DNA of 64,000 bases from Chaetomium olivaceum (lineage: Eukaryota; Ascomycota; Sordariomycetes; Sordariales; Chaetomiaceae). A program made the translations under genes and the position numbers. The DNA is taken from the NCBI GenBank assembly GCA_039881045.1, contig JAYWVB010000040.1:248001-312000 (forward strand). Direction: 5' to 3'. The notes under the pieces are model-generated. The model was given only the letters and a program-made list of their open reading frames with translations. It searched no databases and was not told the origin of the DNA. The number at the start of each line of letters is the position of its first letter. The first letter of the stretch is position 1. This document shows positions 31,099 to 41,813 of the stretch, piece after piece.

Positions 31099-31784
31099 AT
31101 TGCCGACTCTCGAGGCCCATCTAAGGGCTCAACCAGGGTATTGGAGGGATGGCGAAGACCCTGTTCTAAGAGTCGCAAGCTGGATAATCGTGAGGCGGTT
31201 TGTTGTAGGGAGTCGTCGGTGATCGAATGCTGAATCCTTCGTCGTCTTCGGTGAATTCAATAGCGCAGAGGTCTCGGGTATCTTGTAAGTAAACGGCGCG
31301 CAAAGAAAAGAAGGGAACGATGAAGAGGCAGCAACTGGCGTTTTCCTTGGGTTGTCCCTGCAGCCACTACCAGGGACTGTATGCACAATAGTTACAAAAA
31401 GGTACGGCTTCAAGTGCTCATGCCGCGTCGCGCTTCCCTCCCACACCGACAGGGATGACCGCCCGCTGTAATTACACCGGGGTGTGGCGTATCACCTGAC
31501 TGGCGACTTGGCGTAACGCACGACAGCGCTGCCCAAAGTTAGTGAAGCCGGGGGTTTGCTGCCACTCACCCGGCGGGCAGCAAAGTGAAAGTGGGTCCAG
31601 CCCGCGAGAATTTCCGAGCTCCCAAAACTTGCACTCCCAAACACCGACCGAACCGGACCCGACCCATCGACGACGACAAGCCACGGGATCAATTGACACC
31701 ATCAATTGGCGGCCCTCCCCCCGACGAGTCCCTTCCCCGAACCCGAAGCGCAAGAAGCCGCGGGAACCCGATATACCACTCGCA
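31099..31784. other. Divergent promoter region (dynein chain / ATP synthase e)
   Basis: About 690 bp between two starts. No TATA box is obvious, as expected for housekeeping genes. No coding sequence is seen. Confidence 0.45.
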
Positions 31785-32348
31785 ATGTCGTCCAAGTCCG
31801 GCGTTAACGTAAGTGCCACGGATGCACCACCCACCAACACCACTGCAAAACCCTGGCCTGCATCGCCTCTACTGGTGCAGCCTCCGCCGTTGAGCTTGAT
31901 TTTAAGAGCTGGGAATGGGATTCGACAAAAAATCTGGGCTTGCGGTTGAGGTCGAGGGTCGTTGCGGGACAAATCGCCAACACCTCGGTTATCGTCAAGA
32001 ATTAGCTCAGCTAACGGTGCGCCCGCGCAGGTCCTCCGGTATTCTGTCCTCGGCCTGGGCATCTTCTACGGCTTTTCCCACCAACGGAGCATCAACGCGG
32101 CACAAAAGGCGGCAGCGGCGGAGCGCGAGTATGAGCACAAGCAGGAATTAATAAAGAAGGCCAAGGACGCCTACGCCAAGTCAAAGCAGCCCAGCGGCGC
32201 CAGCGCGCCCTCCTCGTCAGCGGGTGAGTTCTACCTCGCTCCCATTCTCGATAGCGCCCAGACTAACTCCATGATAGCGAGCCAAGACCTAACGTCGCCC
32301 AACTTCGATCTCGAGGCCTTGATCGAGGGGGTAATGAACTCAAAATAA
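31785..32348 (+). CDS. Mitochondrial F1Fo ATP synthase subunit e
   Basis: Small inner-membrane subunit required for ATP synthase dimers and cristae shape (yeast ATP21/TIM11). Exons 31785-31808, 32031-32223 and 32278-32348 make a 95-aa protein in one intact frame. It starts MSSKSGVNVLRYSVLGLGIF with YGFSHQRSINAA, the membrane segment containing the dimerisation GxxxG-type region, followed by a charged helix REYEHKQELIKKAKDAYAKS and the tail SPNFDLEALIEGV. The first intron is long (222 nt, donor GTAAGT, branch GCTAAC); the second is 54 nt with branch GACTAAC. Length and layout match fungal subunit e. Confidence 0.9.
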
Positions 32349-32802
32349 GCTACGGCTTGGTATAATCTTGGGAACCCGGAACTGCTGGGTGCTGGATGGA
32401 AGGGGGACAACTGGACCGAACTCGGCATGGCGCCCGAGGAGCGGGTAGTGGGAGAAGGCAAATGAACGACGCCTAGGAATGATAGAGGACGAGAGAACAT
32501 GCGCTGCGTCGAAAATGACGGTCGTTCATACCCGAGGACCGCGGGAGACGGCCCCGTAAACGGGCAGGCATGATGTATTATTGCGTACACGTCGCATCCA
32601 CGGCATAGAGATTTCCTTTCCTATTTAGGCTCATGTCAAGGCTGTACATGTGTACATTATTGAATTAGACGCGAGTTGGCCATGGCGCTGGGGACTGTAC
32701 CTCTCGTCCCTTCTATCTGTGTCCCTACCCCCGTCCAAGTCCCCTCCCTCCGTCACCATTACTCTAGACTAACCGACCTCACAGCTGCGGCCCGCGACAG
32801 CA
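32349..32802. other. Convergent 3' region
   Basis: About 450 bp between stops, partly AT-rich. No gene is seen. Confidence 0.45.
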
Positions 32803-35109
32803 TCACTCGCCCGGCTCGAACATAAACAACCCCCCATCGCCCATCCACAAATCACTACCACCACCACCACCGCCCCCACCCCATAACCCCCCCACACCCT
32901 CGACCCCCTCCAGCCCCCCAAGCACAGCCCGCTCAACCCGCTCGGCAACCTCCTCCAACGCCCGCATCACCATCACCCGTCCCCACTCACCAGTCCCAGT
33001 CCCAGTCCCAAACCGTTCACCAGACCCAAACCGTTCATCACCTACAAATCCTCCCCCACCCCCAAATCCTCCTCCTCCTCCAGAAGAAGAACCACCACCA
33101 CCACCATCCAAACAACAAAAAACACCCCGCGCCACAGAAACCGCCACAAAATCCCCAAACCACCCCGCCGACCGCCCTGCCCTGGCCCGGTAGCCTGCCA
33201 GCGTCTGCTCCATCACCGCCAGCATCCCCTGCCGCTGCTGCCCTTCCGCCATGCTGTTCCGCCGCGGGGCAAGGGCGAGGATGTGGATGTGGTAGAGCAG
33301 CGCGGCGGTGGTGGTGTCGCGGTGGAGGTCGGCTTGCCAGGCGTGTGCTGGTTTTAGTGTTTGTGGTAGTGGTGAGGCAGGTTGTGGTGGGGGTGGGAAG
33401 GGGAGGGGGGGGTTGGGATAGGTTTGTGTGGTGGTGGAGGAGAGCGGTGGTGGTGGTGGTGGTGGCGGAGTGTGCCAGGCGTGGTGGATGCGCAGGATGG
33501 CGAGGGCGCTGGTGGTGATGGCGGCGGTAGAGGAGGCGGTGTTGATGTTGGTGTTGGTGTTGGTGTGGTGATGGTGGTGGTGCAGGGCGAGGAGGGTGCG
33601 GTGGGTGAGGAGGCGGAGGAAGTCAAGCTGTGGTTGGTGGGTGGTTGGGGAGAGACAGGCCTCGGCGCTGCGGAGGTGTTGGCGGAGGTGGCTGTCCCAG
33701 GACCGGGTCTTGTCGTAGGACGGCTGTGGCCGGGTGGGTGAGTTGACGGTGTTGATGATCTCGGTCAGGGTCGGGAGCAGCTCGGCTAGTCTGATTTGGA
33801 ACGTGCTGTGTGCCTGCTTCGTGCTGCTGAACTTGTTCCCAGTCTACCATCCAACCGTGCCCAGTACGGTAGATGGCCGTGTCGTTGATATTCAGGGGAA
33901 TGGCAAGGCTCTGGTGTTCGTGGATAAACGGCGTGCCGGTTCGTAATGCGGCCTGTAAGTCGAGAAGCTGGACTGTGATCCATACCCGCTTCCTCGTCTC
34001 CGACTCGAACGTCGCCGCCTCTGGAGACACAAAAGCCCTGTCGAGGTGAATAGCCATGGCACTGCGGTTCAGAATCCCCGTGAGGCTCGTTGGCTGAGAA
34101 GTCCCGGCCCCCTGGAGGTCCAGCATACGGGCAATGACGGTCAGACAGAGCGTCCGCACAGATGTCAAAGTAGGTGCGCAAAGGTATGGTGATCGGCTGA
34201 AAAAGAACTGAGCAGCGTCCAGAAAACGCTCAGTCCAGCTTTCCATCAGTTCGCCGGGACTTCCAAGGATGTCGTCTTGGGTTGTTGCATGCCCGAGCGC
34301 TAACACCATGAAGAGTTGTGCAAGCCATTCTTCAGAGCAATGGCCACCATTAGTGTAGAAACCGTCTAGTTCTTCGTTGAATTGCGGGTAATGAAACAGG
34401 CGGTAGGTGGGATTGAGTGTTTCGAAGTAAGCCCCGACGAGCTGATCGATGATTTGGCGTGGGGGTACGTATTGGAGGGTTTGGTCCCTGCTCTCAAAGA
34501 AATATGGACTCCCAAAGGGGAAGTTGAAGCCGGAGAGTGAAGTAAAGAGGTATTTGTAGCCTTGAATCCGTCGGTATGTTGGCTCCCAAGCCGGATAGGT
34601 GCCGGAGATGTAAGGCCAGGCTTCTTGGAACTGGTTTTAGACCCAGTTAGCTGCTGGCCTGTTGACTATTTGGTACTGCTAGGATGGGGGAAGATGAAAA
34701 GAAGTTAGACGCCAAGTTCCCTCGTCTCTGTTCTTACCTCGTAGGCAATGGCACGCCAGTGTGTTACCCCGTGTAACTGTGGTTTTGTCTCAACGCAAAC
34801 CGAATCAGTTACCGGCTGCGGACTCGAGCGCCCGCTTTGTAAAGGAGTTCTTCTTCTAGACTCTACACTAGTGCTCCGGCTAGTCCCTGCCGGGGATGGC
34901 TGGTACACACAGTCCTCGGGAGAGTCGGACAGCACACATCGGGAACAGGGCTGGCCTTTGTCACACCTGAGCTTCCGCCGGTGACAAGGGATGCAGACAC
35001 ACACTCTCCTGTTCCGCTTCTGCGGTATGCGTTGTGCGTCGAGCGTGCTGCGGCTGGGATCGACGAGGGAGAATGTCGAGAAATAACCTGCTGGCAGTTC
35101 TGTTTTCAT
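32803..35109 (-). CDS. Zn2Cys6 transcription factor with fungal_trans domain, one apparent frameshift
   Basis: Starts at ATG 35109 (MKTELPAGYFSTFSLVDPSR). The zinc cluster is VCVCIPCHRRKLRCDKGQPC followed by SRCVLSDSPEDC, a C-x2-C-x6-C and C-x2-C-x8-C layout, at about 34890-35010. An intron (donor GTAAGA at about 34738, branch AGCTAAC, acceptor at about 34634) leads to FQEAWPYISGTYPAWEPTYR. The middle homology region has FFESRDQTLQYVPPRQIIDQ, YFETLNPTYRLFHYPQF and LNRSAMAIHLDRAFVSPE, as in fungal_trans regulators. Near 33829-33831 an extra T (TT for T) breaks the frame between WEQV and SSTKQAHSTFQIRLAELLP. The C-terminal third is His-, Pro- and Gly-rich and low complexity, to the stop at 32803. 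Target genes are unknown. Confidence 0.85.
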
Positions 35110-36446
35110 GGTCAACTTTCTAGGTTGAGTGCCACTCCAAGGTGTGATGATGTGAGAAAGAAAGCTGTGTTGAGCTGATTGTAAAGTAATGCCAGCATAT
35201 GCTGTTGAAGAAACGTGTTATTGTTGACACTACCGCAGCAGATTACGGATCGAGGATAGGATTCAGGCCGCGTAGACTATCATCCCGCTTCTTCAGCTAT
35301 CTTACCAAGCCACCACCACTGATATAACAACGAGGATTTTCCAGGCAGCCGCTATTGAAAACCTCAGAAGCCATCTCCGTCACACACATCGACAACAATC
35401 CGGGGCCGTGCCGTGAGAAGCTCGGAGTGGCCATCGATATCATCGCCGTGGGGTTAAGGCGGGCGGTCTCAGATATCTTGAGATAGTGGAGAAGAGATGT
35501 GGCGTGGGATGCCACATTTCACTTGAAGGTTACGGCGGACAGTGCAATCTGTTCACTTCGAGTATGATGACTGGCGTTAAAGGGGGGGGTCGGATCTCGG
35601 AACCCGCTCGCATTTCACTTGCGTCGTTGATATTCGGACTCAACTCTCAGCATGTGTAACCCCAGAGTTGACAATTAACACTTGAAATAGCATTATGAGA
35701 CAGCCACACGTCTGCCTGACGCGGGTACCTCGTCCGAGTCAACAGCTGTCGTGGGTCGTGGGGGCCAATATGAGAATGCATGCTGTCTGCCACCTAGTCA
35801 CATCATTACATAAAAGCACCAGATTGCTGGGTTCAAGAGTAAAAGAGGACGCCAGCATCTGTGAATGCGGCACAATACGACGACTGCCCAGACACCGCGT
35901 TTCCAGACTTGATCTAAATATACATACCCAGAACTCCTATTTCATTACATTCGCATGATCCTCCAACCCTTCCTCACCCGAGCACTTCGCGAGTCCACTT
36001 TGACCACGCTAGAACAGCGCCACACAACAAGCAGGTTGGGAGCTTGAGAACATACGTGTTTGAATTGTTTGTTTTGTTCGTGTATCAATCGGTTTACCCC
36101 TATCCCAATGCCCAGGCCCGTGGTATCCTCCCTTTCATTCCCTAACCCTTTCTCAGTAGAATCCGTAAAAACGCTCCCGCTCCCTTATGCGAAACCGGGT
36201 CTTTCCCAATGCCCCGTACCCCTTGCGGAGAACCCTCCATTAGTGTCCCCGCGTATGGCGAGGTAGGATTAAGCCTTTTTCTATAAAATTCTCTCTCTCA
36301 CTCAGGTGGCTTGGGAGACGACGCCGTTATTGCAAGGCTGGATCCAGTCCATAATACAATTAAAATCAAGGCGTTTCTGATGCGTCGTGTAAATTTTGAG
36401 GTGTGTGTTGTCTCTCGGAAGTATTGCGCCAGGTTTCCAGCCTGTT
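35110..36446. other. Promoter region of the Zn2Cys6 gene, no other gene seen
   Basis: About 1.3 kb upstream of the regulator and downstream of the acidic protein gene. Only short unrelated frames are present. Confidence 0.45.
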
Positions 36447-37487
36447 TTAAGCCCCCGGTTGCGCCGTTTGTTGAGGGCGGATGTCGGGCTGTGTTGTTCG
36501 GCGACCGCTGGATTCGGGCGGACGAACGTCGGCACGTGGAGGATACACGCCGACTCTTGTAAGCGTGTTCAAAACGTTCGAGTATCGGATCGAGGGCCGC
36601 GAGCTTGAGCTAGCTGTTGCCGATGACTGCACTGGCCTGCGCCCGGACTGGAGAGCCTGCCGGATCATGTCGTGCAAAAAGTCGGGTATTTCATCCCAGT
36701 GGCCGGCCCTTGCGGCGGCCATCATCCGCGGTGGGAAAATGTCGTCGGCGGTGAGGGTGCTGTGCGGCCCCGGAAACCTGGCAATCTGGTCTGCCACATG
36801 AGGCAACTCCCCTGATTCTATGGCATGTTTCAGCCAGTTCTCCCACTCCTCGTCCAGTGGCATCGTGGTATCTCCGGACATGTTCCGCATGGCGACCCGC
36901 TGTCGGAGCCGCTCATTTAGAGCCACCCCGACACTTTCCAGTTCGCCGTCGCTCTCCTCGTCCTCCTCGTCTTCTTCATTTTCTTCCTCATTGTCATCAT
37001 CGTCATCATCCTCCTCAATTCCGTCCTCGGGTTCTACCGGCCCTTCTGTCTCCTCCGATCCGACGCGCTGCGACTGGGCAGAGTACGGGTCGTCAGGATC
37101 GGCGTAGTTCGGGAACCCGTCGGCTGTGGTGTCTCGGATGCGGATGCCCTGGTCCCGCTCAAACCGTTCCTTGGCCCATTTTGTGCCTTCCCATTTTGTC
37201 AGGCCCGAGATTTCGGCGGGGGTTAGGCGTAGGCCGTCAAGGGCACGGAAGAGACGACGGTGCCAGGGCCACCTGCTGAGGCGGATGCGGTGAATCGGGT
37301 GCGTGTAGTCGAGTCCTGGGTATTTCGCTTCTGGCGTGTCCAGGTGGCCGTAGAACGAATGTGTCTCTTGCCGGACTTCGAGAATGAGATACCTTTGGAG
37401 AAGGGCTTGGAAGTTTTGGGGGTCCGACTGCCGGGGCTTCGGGAACATGTACTCGTAAACGAGCGCTTCGATAGGGCGGCATTTCAT
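36447..37487 (-). CDS. Conserved fungal protein with acidic tract, unknown function
   Basis: An intact, intronless frame of 346 aa. The N-terminal half is the conserved-looking part: MKCRPIEALVYEYMFPKPRQ, LQRYLILEVRQETHSFYGHL and HPIHRIRLSRWPWHRRLFRA, with aromatic, Arg and His residues typical of an ordered domain. Then comes an almost uninterrupted Asp/Glu stretch (EEDDDDDDNEEENEEDEEDE) at about 36950-37020. The C-terminal part (ADQIARFPGPHSTLTADDIF, MMAAARAGHWDEIPDFLHDM) is followed by a Ser/Arg-rich tail. No signal peptide or membrane helix. I cannot assign a family; the acidic tract suggests binding of histones or other basic proteins, which is a guess. Confidence 0.7.
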   Translation of the reverse strand: MKCRPIEALVYEYMFPKPRQSDPQNFQALLQRYLILEVRQETHSFYGHLDTPEAKYPGLDYTHPIHRIRLSRWPWHRRLFRALDGLRLTPAEISGLTKWEGTKWAKERFERDQGIRIRDTTADGFPNYADPDDPYSAQSQRVGSEETEGPVEPEDGIEEDDDDDDNEEENEEDEEDEESDGELESVGVALNERLRQRVAMRNMSGDTTMPLDEEWENWLKHAIESGELPHVADQIARFPGPHSTLTADDIFPPRMMAAARAGHWDEIPDFLHDMIRQALQSGRRPVQSSATASSSSRPSIRYSNVLNTLTRVGVYPPRADVRPPESSGRRTTQPDIRPQQTAQPGA

Positions 37488-40400
37488 TTTGGCGGCACCT
37501 TATCCTCACTGCAAGGAATGCGCGCGGTTTGGTGTTGGGGCGCAGAGAGGTGGTAGGTGGGTTGGGCAGGGTTTGGCTGGGTGGTGTCACGTCACCGCGG
37601 AGATAGCAGATATAGGGAGCCCCGGTGTTACTATTGCCTCTGCCTCTGCGCTTATTTGGCTCTGGCCGAAAGAGCTTATTGGGGAAAGGGAGGAGGTCGG
37701 GGATGGGATGAGGCGGTGAGGGTTGGAGAGGTTTTTCGTCTGTTCCTGTCGTCCAGATCGGCGCCGCGCGCGACAGGCAGGCGGGACGCGATCAGGCGTT
37801 AAAGGTTTGTGGAGGGAAGGAGCGGCGTAGTTGAGAAGAGAGGATTTTTTGGGGTCCACGGACCCGGCGGATCTCGACGGTCTTAATGTAGGACACGAGG
37901 CTCTTGGGCTGTGTCTCCAGGCCGGGGTTGGTCTCTGGGGTTGGCTGTCGGGTCGTGGCGGGGGTCTGGATCAGGAAGCGGGTGGTCGGTATTGCGAAGG
38001 AGATCCCTGAAAAGTCGCATGGACCGACTGGCTTTGGACCTGTGGCGCGCGCGGGACTGGAAGGGGGGAGGGAAGCTAAGAAATAGCGGGCCCCAATAGT
38101 CAAGACCGGGGGAAGAGCGTGTTGGCAGCAAAAAAAAAAAAAAAGCCTGAAAAGGGTAACCGTTTTGACAGGTTCCCGAAAGCCCACGAGTTGTCGTGGC
38201 CCGGTTAACTGGCTGGGCTGTGGAGAGGTGCAACTTGTTCGATGGCGGGTGAGACCACTGGTCAGGAACATGCCTGGGACACTCGCTCAGCAGGCCGAGT
38301 TCGGTCTGTCAGGCGCTTTGCCTGCGAGGGAGGGGCCCAAGCTCACATGCGCTCAACAAAGGACACAAGGTGCACCTAACGTTTACAAACATACAGGTAT
38401 GTAGGTAGGTGGTTTAGGTAGGGAGATACCAGTTAACTACGCCACCGCACAGTAAGCTCTTGAAGAGGTATGGTCTGGTCTGGATTTGCGACTGTGCCAT
38501 CCATCCGTCATCCGTCATCCCAATAGTTAACTAATCTGATGCGCCCACCGGCGGGTAATTCAGAGCACGCCACGATAGCCCTGTCCCTGTGCCCTTCCTG
38601 AGCCTTCCCTTTAAAAATATCAAAATATAACCAGGATGCACAGGGTCACTTGACTGGAAGGTGGCTTCACTGGCTTGCCTGAACCTCACCGGAGGTCCTT
38701 GTGGAATCGGCATCGGGACTGTCGGTTGGCTCCTTCTTCGGTGGCTGCCAGCCGAAGTGGATATCCCCGGGAGATCTGGAATCCACAGCATGTGGACCCG
38801 CCCGGCTGACCCGCCTGACGGCCCTGAGCGGCCCCTCCGCAGCCACGCCGCCTTCTTGTCGATCTTGCGAGTGTCTGTCTGTTCCAGTGACTGGGGGGTG
38901 GGTGGTAGTGTAATGGTGAGTTATTCAGGGAGGTAGGTGTACGATGTCCTCTAACCCTAGCTAGGCTGCAATGTTTTATTTATTCTCTTGTTTTCCTTCT
39001 GTCCCGTCTCTTGTATTCCCAAAATACTAAAAGCTCACAACTGCGCCTCAGATTCTTCAGCAAACTTGCGCTTCAACCGAGGTTTCCTCATGAGACAAAC
39101 CTGGAAAGACCTCCAGACTTCGTACCTCAAGGGTCCACTCCCCCTCGTCCCCACTTTTTAACAGCTCAGATGGCCCACGCTGCATCTGATTCCAGCTTCT
39201 CAACACCAAACAACCTTCCAAGACTCGAGGTTACACTTTGAGAAACCCAGCCTGCCTTGATCTTATCCCAAAATTGCAGCGAATGAAGTTGAACACTGGG
39301 CCAATAAAGCCATCGGAGAAAGCCGTTTCGAAACGAACCCCGCAAAATGACTTGCCTTGCCGCGAGCTATCTCGGTTCTGGCCTGGCTCTCGCTTCTGCG
39401 CGTCAGGAACCCAGCTCGTTCAGGGCAAGATTTGTGGTGCAGTGCAGTGGGCCGCACTGGTTCCCCGGTCGGCGGTGGCATGACATCGCCCAGTTTTGCT
39501 ATTTTTGCCATTTTTGCTTGTTCTGGCAAACCTGGCCAAGAGTCACATCTCGGGCATGAATTGACCGACAATTTAGTTATGCACGCTCATGAAAATATCA
39601 ACGGCCGACACCAAGCCAGAAAGAAGCCTGCATTGATTGAACCGCAATGCGGCCAAGTTGCAGTCGCATCCTCCATCCTCGGATATTTACTTTCTTTCCG
39701 TTTGTCATTTCTTCCAGTCGCATCTCTTCCTTCGTACTTCGTACCAGTTATTCCCGCCTTCCACGCTTCCGTGCCACTAGGATTCGACTGATTGCTGAGG
39801 GGGACAGTTGGAGACCGAAGCATCGGCCAAGTCTGCGACCGCTCCTCCACATCCCATCCTCCGTGCCTCCGTCATTGCCTATCGACAATCTCCAAAAGAC
39901 CGCAGCTCGACATCTTGGACGGCCCATTAATATGGCTCGACTGGCGGTGTGCATGGGCGCCTACCTGCTACCATCCAATCAGCTTGCCACGGCGAGGTTT
40001 GGCTGCTCCGTCGGCCATGGTCGCACTCGCGGCGGCCTGCCCTCCAACAACGGCAACCGAGGGCGGTGGTGCGCACCGGCGAATTGATGCTGGAAACAAA
40101 CGTGCCTGCGGGGCGGGAGGGGGGCTGCTTTTGCCAGCCACCGGCGTCTACTGAACAAACGAAGCCCCAAGTTCGGCCAGCTGTGCCAGCGAAACGCATG
40201 ACTGCGCCGCCGTTTGTTCATTGTTTCCATGTTTGCTAACCTGCCTGTTGGGACGTTGTGCCCGTTGCCCGTGGCCGACGCATGTGCCACAGCCGCAGTT
40301 GCGCTCCGGTCCATCGGACCCAACTCCAACGCGAGCTAAACCCAACTGCCCCCTTAGCGAGGGCCGGACCGGCCGGACAAGAACCCGAGTCAACGCACGT

Positions 40401-41813
40401 TTTGGTTCTCCGTTCCCGACACTGACCGGCCCTGGTTGTAACGCAACGCCACCCACTCCGACCCGCCCCCGCCGGCGGGCAACCTTCCACGTCGGCAGCG
40501 CACCGCAGCACAGCAGCCCTTCAAAACGGGCTACTGCCACCCTGCAATTTCGCTCTCGCTCCCAAGCGAGAGGAGCAAGATCGATTGGGAACCGCACGAT
40601 CCGCCACTCCCTCCCCCCCGTCTCCCTTCTCATTTCGATACCCGCGGTTACCACCGGACAAAGCGGAGTCACCGTCAGCTTCGAGGGATTTACCTAGCCT
40701 AGGCTTGGGCCGCCCAACATGGCGCCGCACCCGGCCTCGCCAGACGGCCCACGGAGATGGAGAAGAATGGCACAGAACCCCCCCCAAGTCCAAGACGGCG
40801 CGGGTCCGCTTGCCTAATCAGTGGACGGACGGACTGACGGACGGACGGCGGCGGCGGTGGTGACACGTTCCCGCCCCCCCCCAACCCCTCTAACCCCCCA
40901 CCCACCACCACTACACTACCACCACGCAGCAGCAACGGGAACCAATCCATCGCCCGAACCTCGGGCGTGCGAAAGCGAGCGCCCGCCGCCGCCCCGGGAA
41001 CGGCCTGCTTTAGCGGCCCGGATGTTTGCGCACAAACCCTACCAAACAGATGTCCGAGGTCCAATGCTTTTGATTGATTGCTGTTGCTGCCCGGGCGAGG
41101 GCAAGGGCGAGGGACCATCTAGCCCAACCATTCATCACATCAGAAAAGGAGCGAGAAAGGACCAATCCCCTCCGCAATTCCGTGGCCGGCTCCGACCGTG
41201 TTGCGGTTTGCTGGCAATTGATCATGACGCGTCCTTGCCCTTTACCCTTCCCTTTCCCATCCCAAGATGGGGTGAGGGGGAGGGGGACTGCTTCCGCTGG
41301 ACATGGCTAGGTAGCGAGGTAGGTGTTGAGACGGACGTCCCCCCATTAGGATCCGAGCCCCCCTCCGCCACCGGACGCACACAGACTGGGGTAACTGGGG
41401 AGTGATCCCACGTCTCACTCAGCTTAAGCGGGAGAAGGAGCGCCGGTTTATTGTTGATGTTTAGGTGAGTGATAAAGAGGTGACTACCGCTAACGGCACA
41501 GTTATACTCGTAAGATAGGAAGCATGCGTCTGAAGGTGCGGTAAACCCTGAATATGTAGAGGCGAGACGAGACGAGGTGAGGAAGGATCCATTCCTAAAA
41601 GTAGCTAGCTAGCTATTCGTATATGTGCCCCGTACGACTTCCATACCACTTCGCTCTCGATACGCCAGTAATTTGAAGACTATGCCACCTATTTATCCCA
41701 TGAGGTTACCTCTCAAGATCCCGTCATTCCGTCGTCGCTCATAACACCGTCACCACCATGCCCTCCCCGAGCCATGGCCTTCTATGAACTGAAGAAAAGC
41801 GGCCAGGCGCCCC
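37488..41813. other. Large gene-poor region (4.3 kb)
   Basis: No frame has a recognisable domain, signal peptide or linked splice sites. It holds a 15-base A run (about 38129), a TCATCCG-type repeat (about 38495-38520), a CGGACGGACTGA-type repeat (40823-40850), long CT- and CA-rich tracts (40870-40930) and a TAGC repeat (about 41600-41615). The left end must contain the promoter of the acidic protein gene. Confidence 0.4.

Noticed and set aside
32803..33626. His-, Pro- and Gly-rich tracts read as a metal-binding or separate gene
   Set aside because: They continue in frame with the C-terminus of the Zn2Cys6 regulator and are simple low-complexity sequence.
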